Virus record (IMG/VR): IMGVR_UViG_3300025789_000179 | Coordinates: 1 to 21,367 of that record | Length of the DNA stretch: 21,367 nucleotides | From: a virus | Strand: one strand, 5' to 3' | In this document: positions 1 to 5,701 of the stretch, in pieces | Position numbering within the stretch: position 1 is the first letter of the stretch | Layout: the number at the start of each line of letters is the position of its first letter | Notes under the pieces: model-generated | Databases searched by the model: none | Told to the model about the DNA's origin: nothing | What the model saw: the letters and a program-made list of their open reading frames with translations, nothing else | Program-made: the position numbers and the translations under genes

Positions 1-83
1 ACTTCCATGGGGTTGTCCCCCTTAGCAACTAAACGCCATTCTTTCGCCAGCGGCGTCTTTGTTTGGCCAACGTATTGATTCAT
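1..83 (-). CDS. Hypothetical protein, 5' part only (cut by the window edge)
   Basis: Reading leftward from the ATG at 83-81 gives about 27 residues beginning MNQYVGQTKTPLAKEW, with no stop before the window ends. The start overlaps the stop of the upstream gene as ATGA, and a GGGGAAGAA purine run just upstream can serve as ribosome binding site. Coupling to the zinc-protein gene at 80-373 makes the start credible. Too little is visible to propose a function. Confidence 0.6.
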   Translation of the reverse strand, partial: MNQYVGQTKTPLAKEWRLVAKGDNPME

Positions 84-373
84 TTCTTCCCCTTCAATTC
101 AAACTGTGGGCAACGCTGTAGATGGAATCTCAGCGGTGGAATCGGCTTGCCCTTCTTGTCCTTCACGAATAGGCAATCACGTCCACTCAAGCCCTTGCAT
201 TCAAAGCACACACGGCGGTCATCCAATGGATTAGTCGATCCGCGGTTTTCACGGTCACGCACCATCATGTGATAGGCCAACTCTGTGGCCTCTTCTGGCG
301 GGCATCCAGCGGCAACAAAGGCAGCCTTGCGCCGCCCCATCACCAAATAATCCATCTCTTCTGATTCGCTCAT
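80..373 (-). CDS. Small putative zinc-binding protein, function unknown
   Basis: A 97-residue protein. The C-terminal half holds four cysteines, C56-x2-C59, C67 and C88, in a basic setting (FECKGLSGRDC and HLQRCPQF), which looks like a treble-clef or zinc-ribbon site. The N-terminal half is probably helical and acidic. The start at 373 is preceded by AGGAG five bases upstream. A promoter-like motif lies at 405-428, giving a leader of roughly 28 bases. Its stop overlaps the next gene's start (ATGA), so the two are probably translated together. A nucleic-acid-binding role is possible from the cysteine pattern, but I do not recognise the family with certainty. Confidence 0.8.
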   Translation of the reverse strand: MSESEEMDYLVMGRRKAAFVAAGCPPEEATELAYHMMVRDRENRGSTNPLDDRRVCFECKGLSGRDCLFVKDKKGKPIPPLRFHLQRCPQFELKGKK

Positions 374-404
374 TCAATCTCCTAAATACCCTATGGTGGG
401 CATA

Positions 405-428
405 GAGATTGTAACATCAAGTTAAAGC
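405..428 (-). promoter_or_regulatory. Promoter-like motif, copy A (extended -10)
   Basis: On the minus strand a 24-base block contains GCTTTAA followed by TTGATGTTACAATCTC. TGT-TACAAT is an extended -10 element (-10 at 413-408). The same 24-base pattern recurs with few changes at 1292-1315 (minus) and 5793-5816 (plus). Predicted transcription would start near 401 and reach the start codon at 373 after about 28 bases. No good -35 hexamer is visible, which is usual for extended -10 promoters or for promoters needing an activator. Confidence 0.6.
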
Positions 429-653
429 GTAAGGGATGACCGTGATTAAAGATTTTTCTCGGTCGATGTCTATCGTGCCCTCACAGGCGATGTTCCAGTC
501 GTCACCATCACGCTCTGAGTGGCAGACAACCATGATGGTCACTTCTTTGCACAGGTATTCTTTTTTATCAACGAACACACGCCAAGCGTGATCTGGAGTA
601 CCCCTGCCCGGTTGACCTCGAGACTTGTTGAACCTGATTTGAATGTGTGCCAT
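417..653 (-). CDS. Hypothetical protein, 78 residues
   Basis: The protein starts MAHIQIRFNKSRGQPG and looks like a small mixed alpha/beta domain with many short beta-type segments (AWRVFVDKKEYLC, VTIMVVCHSE, WNIACEGTIDID). No membrane segment or known motif is seen. The start ATG shares its A with the stop of the oxygenase gene (TGATG), so translation is probably coupled. The ribosome binding site is unusually strong: GAGGTGATC matches nine bases of the classic 16S tail complement. Its 3' end overlaps promoter copy A of the next gene. Function unknown. Confidence 0.75.
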   Translation of the reverse strand: MAHIQIRFNKSRGQPGRGTPDHAWRVFVDKKEYLCKEVTIMVVCHSERDGDDWNIACEGTIDIDREKSLITVIPYALT

Positions 654-1270
654 CAGATCACCTCAGCTTGTGGTGGTGGGTTGGGGTTTTGCATCACGCC
701 AAGATTCATGTGAATGAACTCGGTTGGTTGTTCAGACTGGTTGCGAGAGAAGCTGTGCGGCAGCCAAGAATTCGTGAGCACTAAGTCGCCGGGTGAGAAC
801 GTAAACACCACCGAGTTCGACGCAGCCGTGTATTTCGATGGATCACTTTCTCCGATGCTTGCATACACCTTCGCATGGCGGGGATCATGAAGCGTCATCG
901 TGCATCCACCTTCGGGCACAGTTAAAAAGTAAAACGCCGTGACTTGAGTCTGCGAGTGAAGGTGTTGCTCCATCCCAGAATTCTGGTTGTGCCGTTGCAT
1001 CCACATCTCCGTGAAGAACGTCACCAAGGGCGTCATGTTGTAGCCCTGCGAATTTAAGACGTTCCAAGCGGTCTGGGAGACGTATTGCGCAAATGGCTGT
1101 ACCTCGGGGTCAAGGGACATGTTTGCGCCCATCTGAATGTCGTGTATGGCGTTGCGCGGGCCATCGACAAAGTTCTTGTAGGCAGACGCCTTGACGATGT
1201 CTAGGTACTCTGGCTTCTTAACCAAGTAAACCGAAGACGCAAAGTAACCAACCTCATCCAGCTTGTCCAT
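653..1270 (-). CDS. 2OG-Fe(II) oxygenase-like protein
   Basis: A 205-residue protein resembling the phage 2-oxoglutarate/Fe(II) oxygenases (PF13759-like), which use 2-oxoglutarate and oxygen to hydroxylate a substrate, often nucleic acid or protein. The matching signals are QHLHS (H103, H105), DPR at 129-131, and GDLVLTNSWLPHSFSRN with H172 as the likely distal iron ligand. In relatives an Arg follows the last His by about ten residues and binds 2-oxoglutarate; here that stretch reads QPTEFIHMNLG with no Arg at the expected place. I chose the ATG at 1270 over the GTG at 1276 because AGGAG at 1280-1276 lies five bases before the ATG and overlaps the GTG. The gene has its own promoter-like motif at 1292-1315. 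Substrate unknown. Confidence 0.8.
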   Translation of the reverse strand: MDKLDEVGYFASSVYLVKKPEYLDIVKASAYKNFVDGPRNAIHDIQMGANMSLDPEVQPFAQYVSQTAWNVLNSQGYNMTPLVTFFTEMWMQRHNQNSGMEQHLHSQTQVTAFYFLTVPEGGCTMTLHDPRHAKVYASIGESDPSKYTAASNSVVFTFSPGDLVLTNSWLPHSFSRNQSEQPTEFIHMNLGVMQNPNPPPQAEVI

Positions 1271-1275
1271 AACCA

Positions 1276-1307
1276 CTCCTGTTGTTGCTCAAAGATTGTA
1301 ACAACAG
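1276..1307 (-). promoter_or_regulatory. Inverted repeat over the ribosome binding site of the oxygenase gene
   Basis: CTGTTGTT and AACAACAG form 8-base arms separated by 13 bases. The 3' arm on the minus strand runs into the AGGAG ribosome binding site (1280-1276). If transcribed, the hairpin could hide the site; as DNA it could be an operator. The left half coincides with promoter copy B, so transcription starting near 1288 would leave out one arm. That favours an operator, or control of read-through RNA from the region upstream. Confidence 0.4.
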
Positions 1308-1315
1308 ATTACAGC
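1292..1315 (-). promoter_or_regulatory. Promoter-like motif, copy B (extended -10)
   Basis: On the minus strand the block reads GCTGTAATCTG followed by TTGTTACAATCTT. It aligns without gaps to the copies at 405-428 and 5793-5816, keeping the extended -10 (TGT-TACAAT, 1300-1295). A start near 1288 would give a leader of under 20 bases for the oxygenase gene, just enough for its AGGAG. Confidence 0.55.
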
Positions 1316-1614
1316 AAATTCGTGACGCACCACGAGTCTTTGATTGATTATTGTTTACTTACTAATCCCTTATTTTTTTCTTATTCTTCACTTACTGGGT
1401 ACTTTGCTGCTCCGAGGTGGACAGGCCCAGCCCTCCTGCGAGGGATAAGCCTTAACAGATTCTGCTCGTCGGAGTATCTGACCCGTCAGCCGTTCGATGC
1501 TAGGGCGCTAACTTCGCCACCCATACCCCTGTCTCAGCATCTTTCCCGTAGTGGGGGTGTCCCTGAATCGCTACCGCCAGTGCGCGTCCGATTCAGCGGG
1601 TAAGGCCACAAAGC

Positions 1615-1712
1615 AAAAAACCCATTGGTGAACGAGCTTTAGGCTTGGTTGCCGCATAAGAGCCTGCGTAGACAGGACATCCCAGCTTTGACGAAGCCCG
1701 CTCACCAATGGG
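1615..1712 (-). terminator. Terminator-like helix with T tract (leftward)
   Basis: A perfect 11-bp helix (1712-1702 with 1631-1621) is followed directly by TTTTTTGC on the minus strand. The loop is a branched domain of about 70 bases, much larger than in a usual rho-independent terminator, so efficiency is doubtful. GGGT of the 3' arm could instead pair with ACCC near 1400, which would open the helix; this is inference. Confidence 0.35.
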
Positions 1713-1761
1713 TTTGCGGTTGCGTTTCTACGAACTACAACGGGTTACCAATCCGTTGATG
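1615..1761 (-). ncRNA. Candidate discrete small RNA inside the structured region
   Basis: Downstream of the consensus promoter at 1768-1797, a transcript starting near 1761 would first form a hairpin (CAACGG 1758-1753 with CCGTTG 1743-1738). It would then form a branched element closed by 11 bp (CCCATTGGTGA with TCACCAATGGG) containing GCTT/AAGC, CCTG/CAGG and AGGCT/AGCCT arms, and end in six T. The CCTG/CAGG and AGGCT/AGCCT arms share bases and exclude each other. The whole is about 147 bases. It could be an independent RNA or the middle domain of the larger RNA. Confidence 0.4.
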
Positions 1762-1767
1762 GTTTGG

Positions 1768-1797
1768 ATTATACACAGATAAAACTGTTGTCAACAA
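1768..1797 (-). promoter_or_regulatory. Consensus sigma70-type promoter inside the noncoding region
   Basis: The minus strand holds a perfect -35 (TTGACA, 1794-1789) and a perfect -10 (TATAAT, 1773-1768). The spacer is 15 bases, two shorter than ideal. TTGTTG at 1797-1792 would give 18 bases instead. A palindrome with arms GTTGT and ACAAC (1798-1787) lies on the -35 and could be an operator. Apart from the structured RNA there is nothing to express for about 490 bases downstream. Confidence 0.55.
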
Positions 1798-1886
1798 CTT
1801 TTTTTAGGTGGGGTACTCGCTGCGTCTAGTGTCTCTTTATGTGCCCTGTCTAGAACAAGTAACCAGCATCCGCTTTCCCCCTAAAT

Positions 1887-1914
1887 TGGTCGGGTCGTCT
1901 GGAGTCGAACCAGA
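1887..1914 (-). other. tRNA-like T-arm, acceptor 3' strand and CCA
   Basis: On the minus strand TCTGG-TTCGACT-CCAGA forms a five-pair T-arm with a canonical T-loop. It is followed by seven bases CGACCCG, a discriminator A and an encoded CCA. No matching 5' acceptor strand occurs at tRNA distance. The closest partner, GGGTCG, lies at 2085-2080, about 190 bases upstream. The preceding TTCTA/TAGAA helix sits where an anticodon stem would be but encloses 27 bases instead of 7. It is therefore not an ordinary tRNA; it could be a tmRNA-like or tRNA-mimicking domain. Confidence 0.5.
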
Positions 1915-2118
1915 TAGACTTCTAACACACCCTGCTGTTTATTACGCACTCTAGAAGTTGCCGTTCAAGCAAGTAGCCACAGAAGAAGTTTTGCACCCAA
2001 TGTGCAATCGTGCCACCACATCACGCTTCAACCCGAAAATATTGTTGGTGTGTGCATCGCAGGGTGTATCTGCACACGGCGACCCTTTCAGCTTTCGCTT
2101 ACTCGCCCCCAACCCATT

Positions 2119-2183
2119 ACCAACACGACTTAGGACTAATCATGGATGAACCCATATAAGCGTCAATCCTAATGCGTGTTGGT
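2119..2183 (-). other. Rod-like hairpin near the 5' end of the structured RNA region
   Basis: Three stacked helices share one axis. ACCAACACG (2183-2175) pairs with CGTGTTGGT (2127-2119). TTAGGA (2172-2167) pairs with TCCTAA (2135-2130). An inner ATGG/CCAT closes a GTTCAT loop. Nineteen of the pairs are Watson-Crick, separated by short internal loops. A DNA-level role (cruciform or protein site) cannot be excluded. Confidence 0.6.
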
Positions 2184-2274
2184 GTTGGTGGCTCACATAA
2201 AGCAGTGTTACCTAGGGGAATAGAAGATGAATTGACTCCACCGGCGCTAACCCGATGCACCACCAACAAAAAAA

Positions 2275-3117
2275 TTATATCTCCATTATTTTGGCCACTA
2301 CAGCAAACAGCCCGTTGTTTTTATGCAAATCGTTCGCATCCCAACCCTTCTCATCGGCCATGACGTAAGGCTTGCCAGTCTCCTTAGCAGTTGCCTCACC
2401 CACGCCCGACTCGTCGTTGTCAGCAAAAATTTTGACAGAGCCTTGCAGCTTCTCAGCAACCGACTTCATGTTGTTCGCAGAAAAACAAACAACAACCGCA
2501 TCTTGGTGGCCAATCGATCTTAAAGCTTTCAAGAGCGACAAACCCGTTGCATAGCCCTCTACAAGCCATGCCCCTTGGTTCCGCGGCCCCATCCACATAA
2601 CTGCATCTTTCGCCCGCATACCAAAGATCATTTTCTTGTGGTACTTGCGCTCATGGTCATCCCACCAGATCGTCTGGACGCCTTGCAAATCATTCGTGAT
2701 GACGTTGCGCATCGGAACCATTAACCGGTCTTCTAGGACAAGTCCCATTTCGTCCGGCAAGCCCTTCATCTCGAGGTATGAATGGGAACGGCGATCGGCG
2801 TGTTTAAGCAACTCCATAGCGCGTTCTACGGCCTTTTGTTGCTCAGACTGACGCCTCTGTGCCTCGTGCTGCCTTTGGCGCTTCCAAGCGTCTTTATCGG
2901 CGTCTGTCCATGGCTTCGCGTTGGGGTCTTGATACCACTCAACTCGAGCACCTTCAGACCAGTTAAAAACCCAACCACGCTGGCCATCCCAAAAGTAAGC
3001 ACCGTTGGTCGACCGGGGTTTGTCAACCGTCCCGCACCGGCGAATGCGCTCGGACGCAAACAACCGGTCGGGGTTGATCTCCACCCCATGGGCACGGGCA
3101 AAGTCAATGAAACTCAT
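2275..3117 (-). CDS. Toprim-domain DNA primase
   Basis: A 280-residue protein that probably makes RNA primers at the phage replication fork. Residues 25-60 (RRCGTVDKPRSTNGAYFW, WVFNWSEG) resemble the template-binding N-terminal part of phage and plasmid primases but lack a full set of zinc cysteines. Residues 80-105 are a charged helix. SHSYLEMKGL at 111-120 is typical of TraC- and P4-type primases. The Toprim fold covers about 183-265: VEG with E187, then the metal-binding FADND with D233 and D235, and KGWDANDLH. The start overlaps the helicase stop as ATGA, so the pair is coupled and may act together. It is short for a full primase, and a separate catalytic partner is possible. The candidate structured RNA begins within about ten bases of its stop. 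Confidence 0.85.
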   Translation of the reverse strand: MSFIDFARAHGVEINPDRLFASERIRRCGTVDKPRSTNGAYFWDGQRGWVFNWSEGARVEWYQDPNAKPWTDADKDAWKRQRQHEAQRRQSEQQKAVERAMELLKHADRRSHSYLEMKGLPDEMGLVLEDRLMVPMRNVITNDLQGVQTIWWDDHERKYHKKMIFGMRAKDAVMWMGPRNQGAWLVEGYATGLSLLKALRSIGHQDAVVVCFSANNMKSVAEKLQGSVKIFADNDESGVGEATAKETGKPYVMADEKGWDANDLHKNNGLFAVVAKIMEI

Positions 3118-4694
3118 TTGTCACCTCGCTCTTTCAACATTTCGAGGAACACGTTTACATCACTTTTTTTCTGGTTTCCCTTCTTCCACTTCATGTTCAT
3201 CTGCGTGATCTTGTTTTTAACGGCCGGTGTAATTTCAACTTGCGGAGCCGTACTGAACTGCCACGTCGTTTCTTGCCCCGTAATATCTTTATACAAGTGC
3301 CAAGCACGACCAGACTGCTTCTCAGGAGCGCTGTGCATCCGCGCATAACTGCATAACTGATGCCAAAGATGCCTCGCATCGTCTGCAAGTTTCTTTCGAT
3401 TCTTGCCTTCGCCAATGAAGATCTCTTTCATCTCCCCCGGACGTTGTTCGATCAATGCTTGCGGCTTCTTCTCAAAACCACACGCCATGCAGCGCTTCGT
3501 AAACGGCTTGTACCCACACCGCGGGCAACCCTTCAGTTCGTAGTCATCATCCTTACGGATCTTCTTGTCCAGCTTCTCACCAGAATCCAACTGGGCCAGA
3601 CCATTGAAAAAGATCTCGGTGTAGTCCTCGGCAAACCGGATGATGTTGCCCGAGAAGTCCAGCAAGATGCAGTCGGTCTTACCAGTCTCAGGCGATGAAC
3701 GAAGTCCACGACCCCACATCTGAATGGCCGTCGACAACGACTTACGCAAAGGCCTTGCATCACATACACAACCGACGTCAGGCACGTCAAAACCTTTTGC
3801 CAAGGCCTCGACACTGATCAAGACCTTCAGCATGCTGTTGGGCTTCCTGTACTCTTTCAACAGTAGTTCACGTTCGGCGGCAGTTGTCTCCGAAGTAAAC
3901 ACCGCGGCCATGATGCCGTGGCGGGTGAACTCAGAGGCCAGTTGTTTGCAGTGAGCAATCGTCGCACCAAACACAATCGTCTTGCGGCGCTCAGAATAGC
4001 GAATCCACTCCGAAACCACATCCCCGACGATCTCCATGCCACGCTCGGCAGCCGCAACGTCAGTCCACTCACCGCCAGCGGTCTTAGCGCCGGTCATATC
4101 GGGCTTTGTGCAAGAGAAAACACGCATGGGCACCAACACCCCTGACTTTGTCAGTTCGTTCATTGTGGTGGCGTTAATCAGGTTTGAGAATATCTTTCCC
4201 AGACCCGGCGAGAACGGCGTTGCAGACAGACCGATCACAGCCGCCCCAGTTGACATGGCGTACTCAGTCCAGACCTTCAACTGAGTGTGAGCCTCGTCAA
4301 CCACCAGCACATCCAACTGTGGCCAGTACTCACGCTTGGCGATGGTCTGTGCTGAGGCGATCTGGAGCAACTGGTGAGGCTGGCGCCTCCAATGATCCGC
4401 TTGAATCACGCCGTGTTCGGTCAGCCCATAGTTGTCGGCAGCGGCTGATGTCTGGTTGATCAGCGTGGTGCGGTCACACAAAAACACAGCACGTTTGCCT
4501 TTTTGCATGGCCTCGTTGCAGATACGCAAGCCGAGGTAAGTCTTTCCAGCCCCGGTGGGGGCCATGATCAACTGGTTCTTGTGGCCATCACGGAACCCTT
4601 GGCGAAGGGCTTGATGGGCGGCAGATTGGAACGGGCGTGGTTCAGGGAATGTAGTTCCATCATCACACCCACTTGGTGCTAGGACGTTGGTCAT
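3114..4694 (-). CDS. SF2 DEAH-box helicase with zinc ribbon
   Basis: A 526-residue ATP-driven DNA helicase, probably the replicative or recombination helicase partner of the adjacent primase. Visible motifs in order: Walker A APTGAGKT (45-52), Walker B DEAH (133-136), motif III SAT (157-159), motif V region EALAKGFDVPDV (296-307) and motif VI QMWGRGLR (325-332). A four-cysteine zinc ribbon follows (C390-x2-C393, C402-x2-C405). The C-terminal tail of about 120 residues is basic, with no recognised fold. Layout is closest to RecG/UvsW/RAD25-like SF2 helicases found in phage replication modules. Both ends overlap neighbours by ATGA (primase downstream, ParB-like gene upstream), indicating one operon. 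Confidence 0.92.
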   Translation of the reverse strand: MTNVLAPSGCDDGTTFPEPRPFQSAAHQALRQGFRDGHKNQLIMAPTGAGKTYLGLRICNEAMQKGKRAVFLCDRTTLINQTSAAADNYGLTEHGVIQADHWRRQPHQLLQIASAQTIAKREYWPQLDVLVVDEAHTQLKVWTEYAMSTGAAVIGLSATPFSPGLGKIFSNLINATTMNELTKSGVLVPMRVFSCTKPDMTGAKTAGGEWTDVAAAERGMEIVGDVVSEWIRYSERRKTIVFGATIAHCKQLASEFTRHGIMAAVFTSETTAAERELLLKEYRKPNSMLKVLISVEALAKGFDVPDVGCVCDARPLRKSLSTAIQMWGRGLRSSPETGKTDCILLDFSGNIIRFAEDYTEIFFNGLAQLDSGEKLDKKIRKDDDYELKGCPRCGYKPFTKRCMACGFEKKPQALIEQRPGEMKEIFIGEGKNRKKLADDARHLWHQLCSYARMHSAPEKQSGRAWHLYKDITGQETTWQFSTAPQVEITPAVKNKITQMNMKWKKGNQKKSDVNVFLEMLKERGDK

Positions 4695-5464
4695 TTTTTA
4701 ACTTTGTCGAGTTGTCGTTGGAGGGATTTGACCATCTTGGTCAGTTCGGTGTTGGTGTTAACCAAACCATTGTTTGTGATCTTGAGGTGGTGAATCTCAA
4801 GCAGGGATTGCTTCAGAAGTTTAGCGGTCTCTTCCAACACGTCATCAGCCTCGAAGGCTTCTTGCATGAACTCCAAGAATTCATTGTGCGCACGTTCAGA
4901 AGCACGAATCTCTTCGTCTGAGGGGCCGAAATCGTCCAGTTTAACTGGATCGTCAGTTTCAGTTGAGTCCAGTTTAACTGGGGCCTTGGCCTTCTTTTCG
5001 ATATGCTTTTGCATATTCTTGGCTTGCTTGGCCTTGACTTCAGGATTGCGGATGGCGGCCACAAACGTGTCAGAGACTTCGCAAGCTATCGCAATTTTGA
5101 TGTTGCTCAACAAACACCATTCAGCGTCATTCAACATAGTCTGAACGCATATGCGCTTGTCTTCGTTGGTGCGACGCAATCCATGATTTTGATTGGCCTT
5201 GAGCGCATACAAAATTGCTTCTCGGACAGAGCCAAATCTTACTTCGCAGTCAAGCGTCATGATCTTGGCGGCCTCGGTTGCATGGTAGCGGTGGAACCCG
5301 TCAGCCAGCCAGTAATTTACGCCATCAAAGAACACAACGCATGGAACAAACTGTGCGCCCCCACGGAACGCTTCAGCGTATTCCTTCACCAAGTCCATAT
5401 TGATGGAGGCACGCATCTGTGTTCCACCGTCAATACGAATTTCACTAAGTTTCAATCTTTCCAT
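4691..5464 (-). CDS. ParB/Srx-domain protein with C-terminal coiled coil
   Basis: A 257-residue protein. The N-terminal 95 residues match the ParB/Sulfiredoxin-like fold, with the hallmark WLADGFHRYHA (G56-F-H58-R59) that binds nucleotide in CTP-using ParB proteins. Residues 100-150 look helix-turn-helix-like. Residues 150-200 are an acidic, low-complexity linker with PVKLD twice. The C-terminal 60 residues form a coiled coil, so a dimer is likely. In phages such proteins act in DNA binding, gene control or nicking rather than necessarily in partition. The start is preceded by AGGAG, and the stop overlaps the helicase start. Its own coding DNA contains two copies of a 13-base palindrome (4936-4981). 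No ParA partner is visible. Confidence 0.85.
   Translation of the reverse strand: MERLKLSEIRIDGGTQMRASINMDLVKEYAEAFRGGAQFVPCVVFFDGVNYWLADGFHRYHATEAAKIMTLDCEVRFGSVREAILYALKANQNHGLRRTNEDKRICVQTMLNDAEWCLLSNIKIAIACEVSDTFVAAIRNPEVKAKQAKNMQKHIEKKAKAPVKLDSTETDDPVKLDDFGPSDEEIRASERAHNEFLEFMQEAFEADDVLEETAKLLKQSLLEIHHLKITNNGLVNTNTELTKMVKSLQRQLDKVKK
4936..4981. repeat. Paired 13-base palindromes
   Basis: CCAGTTTAACTGG occurs at 4936-4948 and 4969-4981, spaced 33 bases, about three helical turns. Its reverse complement CCAGTTAAACTGG is at 15548-15560 inside the large virion gene, and a 12-base match lies at 15972-15983. Here the pair encodes PVKLD twice, so a peptide duplication explains part of it. A protein-binding site, possibly for the gene's own ParB-like product, is an alternative. 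Confidence 0.5.
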
Positions 5465-5500
5465 TTTGATCTCCTAAAACACCCAAAAGCGGGCCACTAT

Positions 5501-5701
5501 TTAACCCCAGAGGTCGGGGCGCAATTCTTCTTTTGTTACCAGTCCGCTTGTAGCGGCTTCAATTTTTCGTGCTAACGCTGGTGAGGCTTGACGGCGCATC
5601 GCAATCAAGAGCGCCAGCCACGTTGTTGTGATCCCAAGGTACTCAGCCATCTCTGACTTCGCCCCCCGGACATCGCTGTCAAAGTATTCTTTTAATGTCA
5701 T
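5501..5701 (-). CDS. YdaS/Cro-like helix-turn-helix regulator
   Basis: A 66-residue protein starting MTLKEYFDSD at 5701. I prefer this ATG over the one ten codons upstream because GGGAG lies at the right distance. The helix-turn-helix is AKSEMAEYLGITTTWLALLIAMRR, and the protein ends with VTKEELRPDLWG, the typical tail of YdaS-type Cro-like proteins. In lambdoid phages such proteins bind operators in the adjacent divergent region and set the early transcription balance. It is the first gene of the leftward replication operon and faces the rightward operon across about 170 bases. The likely target is that region, including the TTGATGTT elements; this is inference. Confidence 0.85.
   Translation of the reverse strand: MTLKEYFDSDVRGAKSEMAEYLGITTTWLALLIAMRRQASPALARKIEAATSGLVTKEELRPDLWG

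Larger units (their letters stand above)
1391..2270 (-). ncRNA. Candidate large structured noncoding RNA region
   Basis: About 1 kb between the primase stop (2275) and the oxygenase start (1270) has no gene with a usable ribosome binding site but many complementary segments. Read leftward, they include an 8-bp helix 2267-2260/2191-2184, a rod hairpin 2183-2119, stem 2107-2103/2082-2078 around a GAAA tetraloop (2096-2093), hairpin 2007-2002/1996-1991, helix 1958-1952/1924-1918, a T-arm at 1914-1898, hairpin 1758-1753/1743-1738, an 11-bp helix 1712-1702/1631-1621, an 8-bp helix 1596-1589/1570-1563, helix 1541-1536/1501-1496, hairpin 1444-1440/1435-1431 and helix 1474-1469/1415-1410. The GNRA loop, T-arm and T tract all make sense only on the minus strand, the direction of the flanking genes. 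Length and phage context resemble GOLLD or ROOL RNAs, but homology is not shown. It may instead be two or three separate RNAs. Confidence 0.5.

Noticed and set aside
1322-1603. Plus-strand 93-codon frame in the structured region
   Set aside because: GTG start without a ribosome binding site, composition unlike a folded protein, and overlap with strong minus-strand RNA helices.
1400-1770. 6S RNA or RNase P RNA
   Set aside because: No single long rod with a central bubble for 6S, and none of the conserved RNase P segments could be found on either strand.
1887-1980. Ordinary tRNA gene on the minus strand
   Set aside because: The T-arm and CCA fit, but no 5' acceptor strand pairs with CGACCCG at the correct distance, and there is no 7-base anticodon loop or canonical D-arm.
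1887-2092. Standard bacterial tmRNA
   Set aside because: A distant acceptor partner exists, but the conserved D-domain sequence of tmRNA is missing and the possible tag frame (AKLLLWLLA then stop) does not end like known tags. Kept only as an architectural analogy.
1958-2363. Short plus-strand frames over the T-arm and primase 3' end
   Set aside because: No ribosome binding sites, opposite to local gene direction, and they lie across paired RNA segments or within the primase gene.
2782-3348. 188-codon plus-strand frame
   Set aside because: It lies antisense to the primase and helicase genes, which have clear motifs; it is a shadow.
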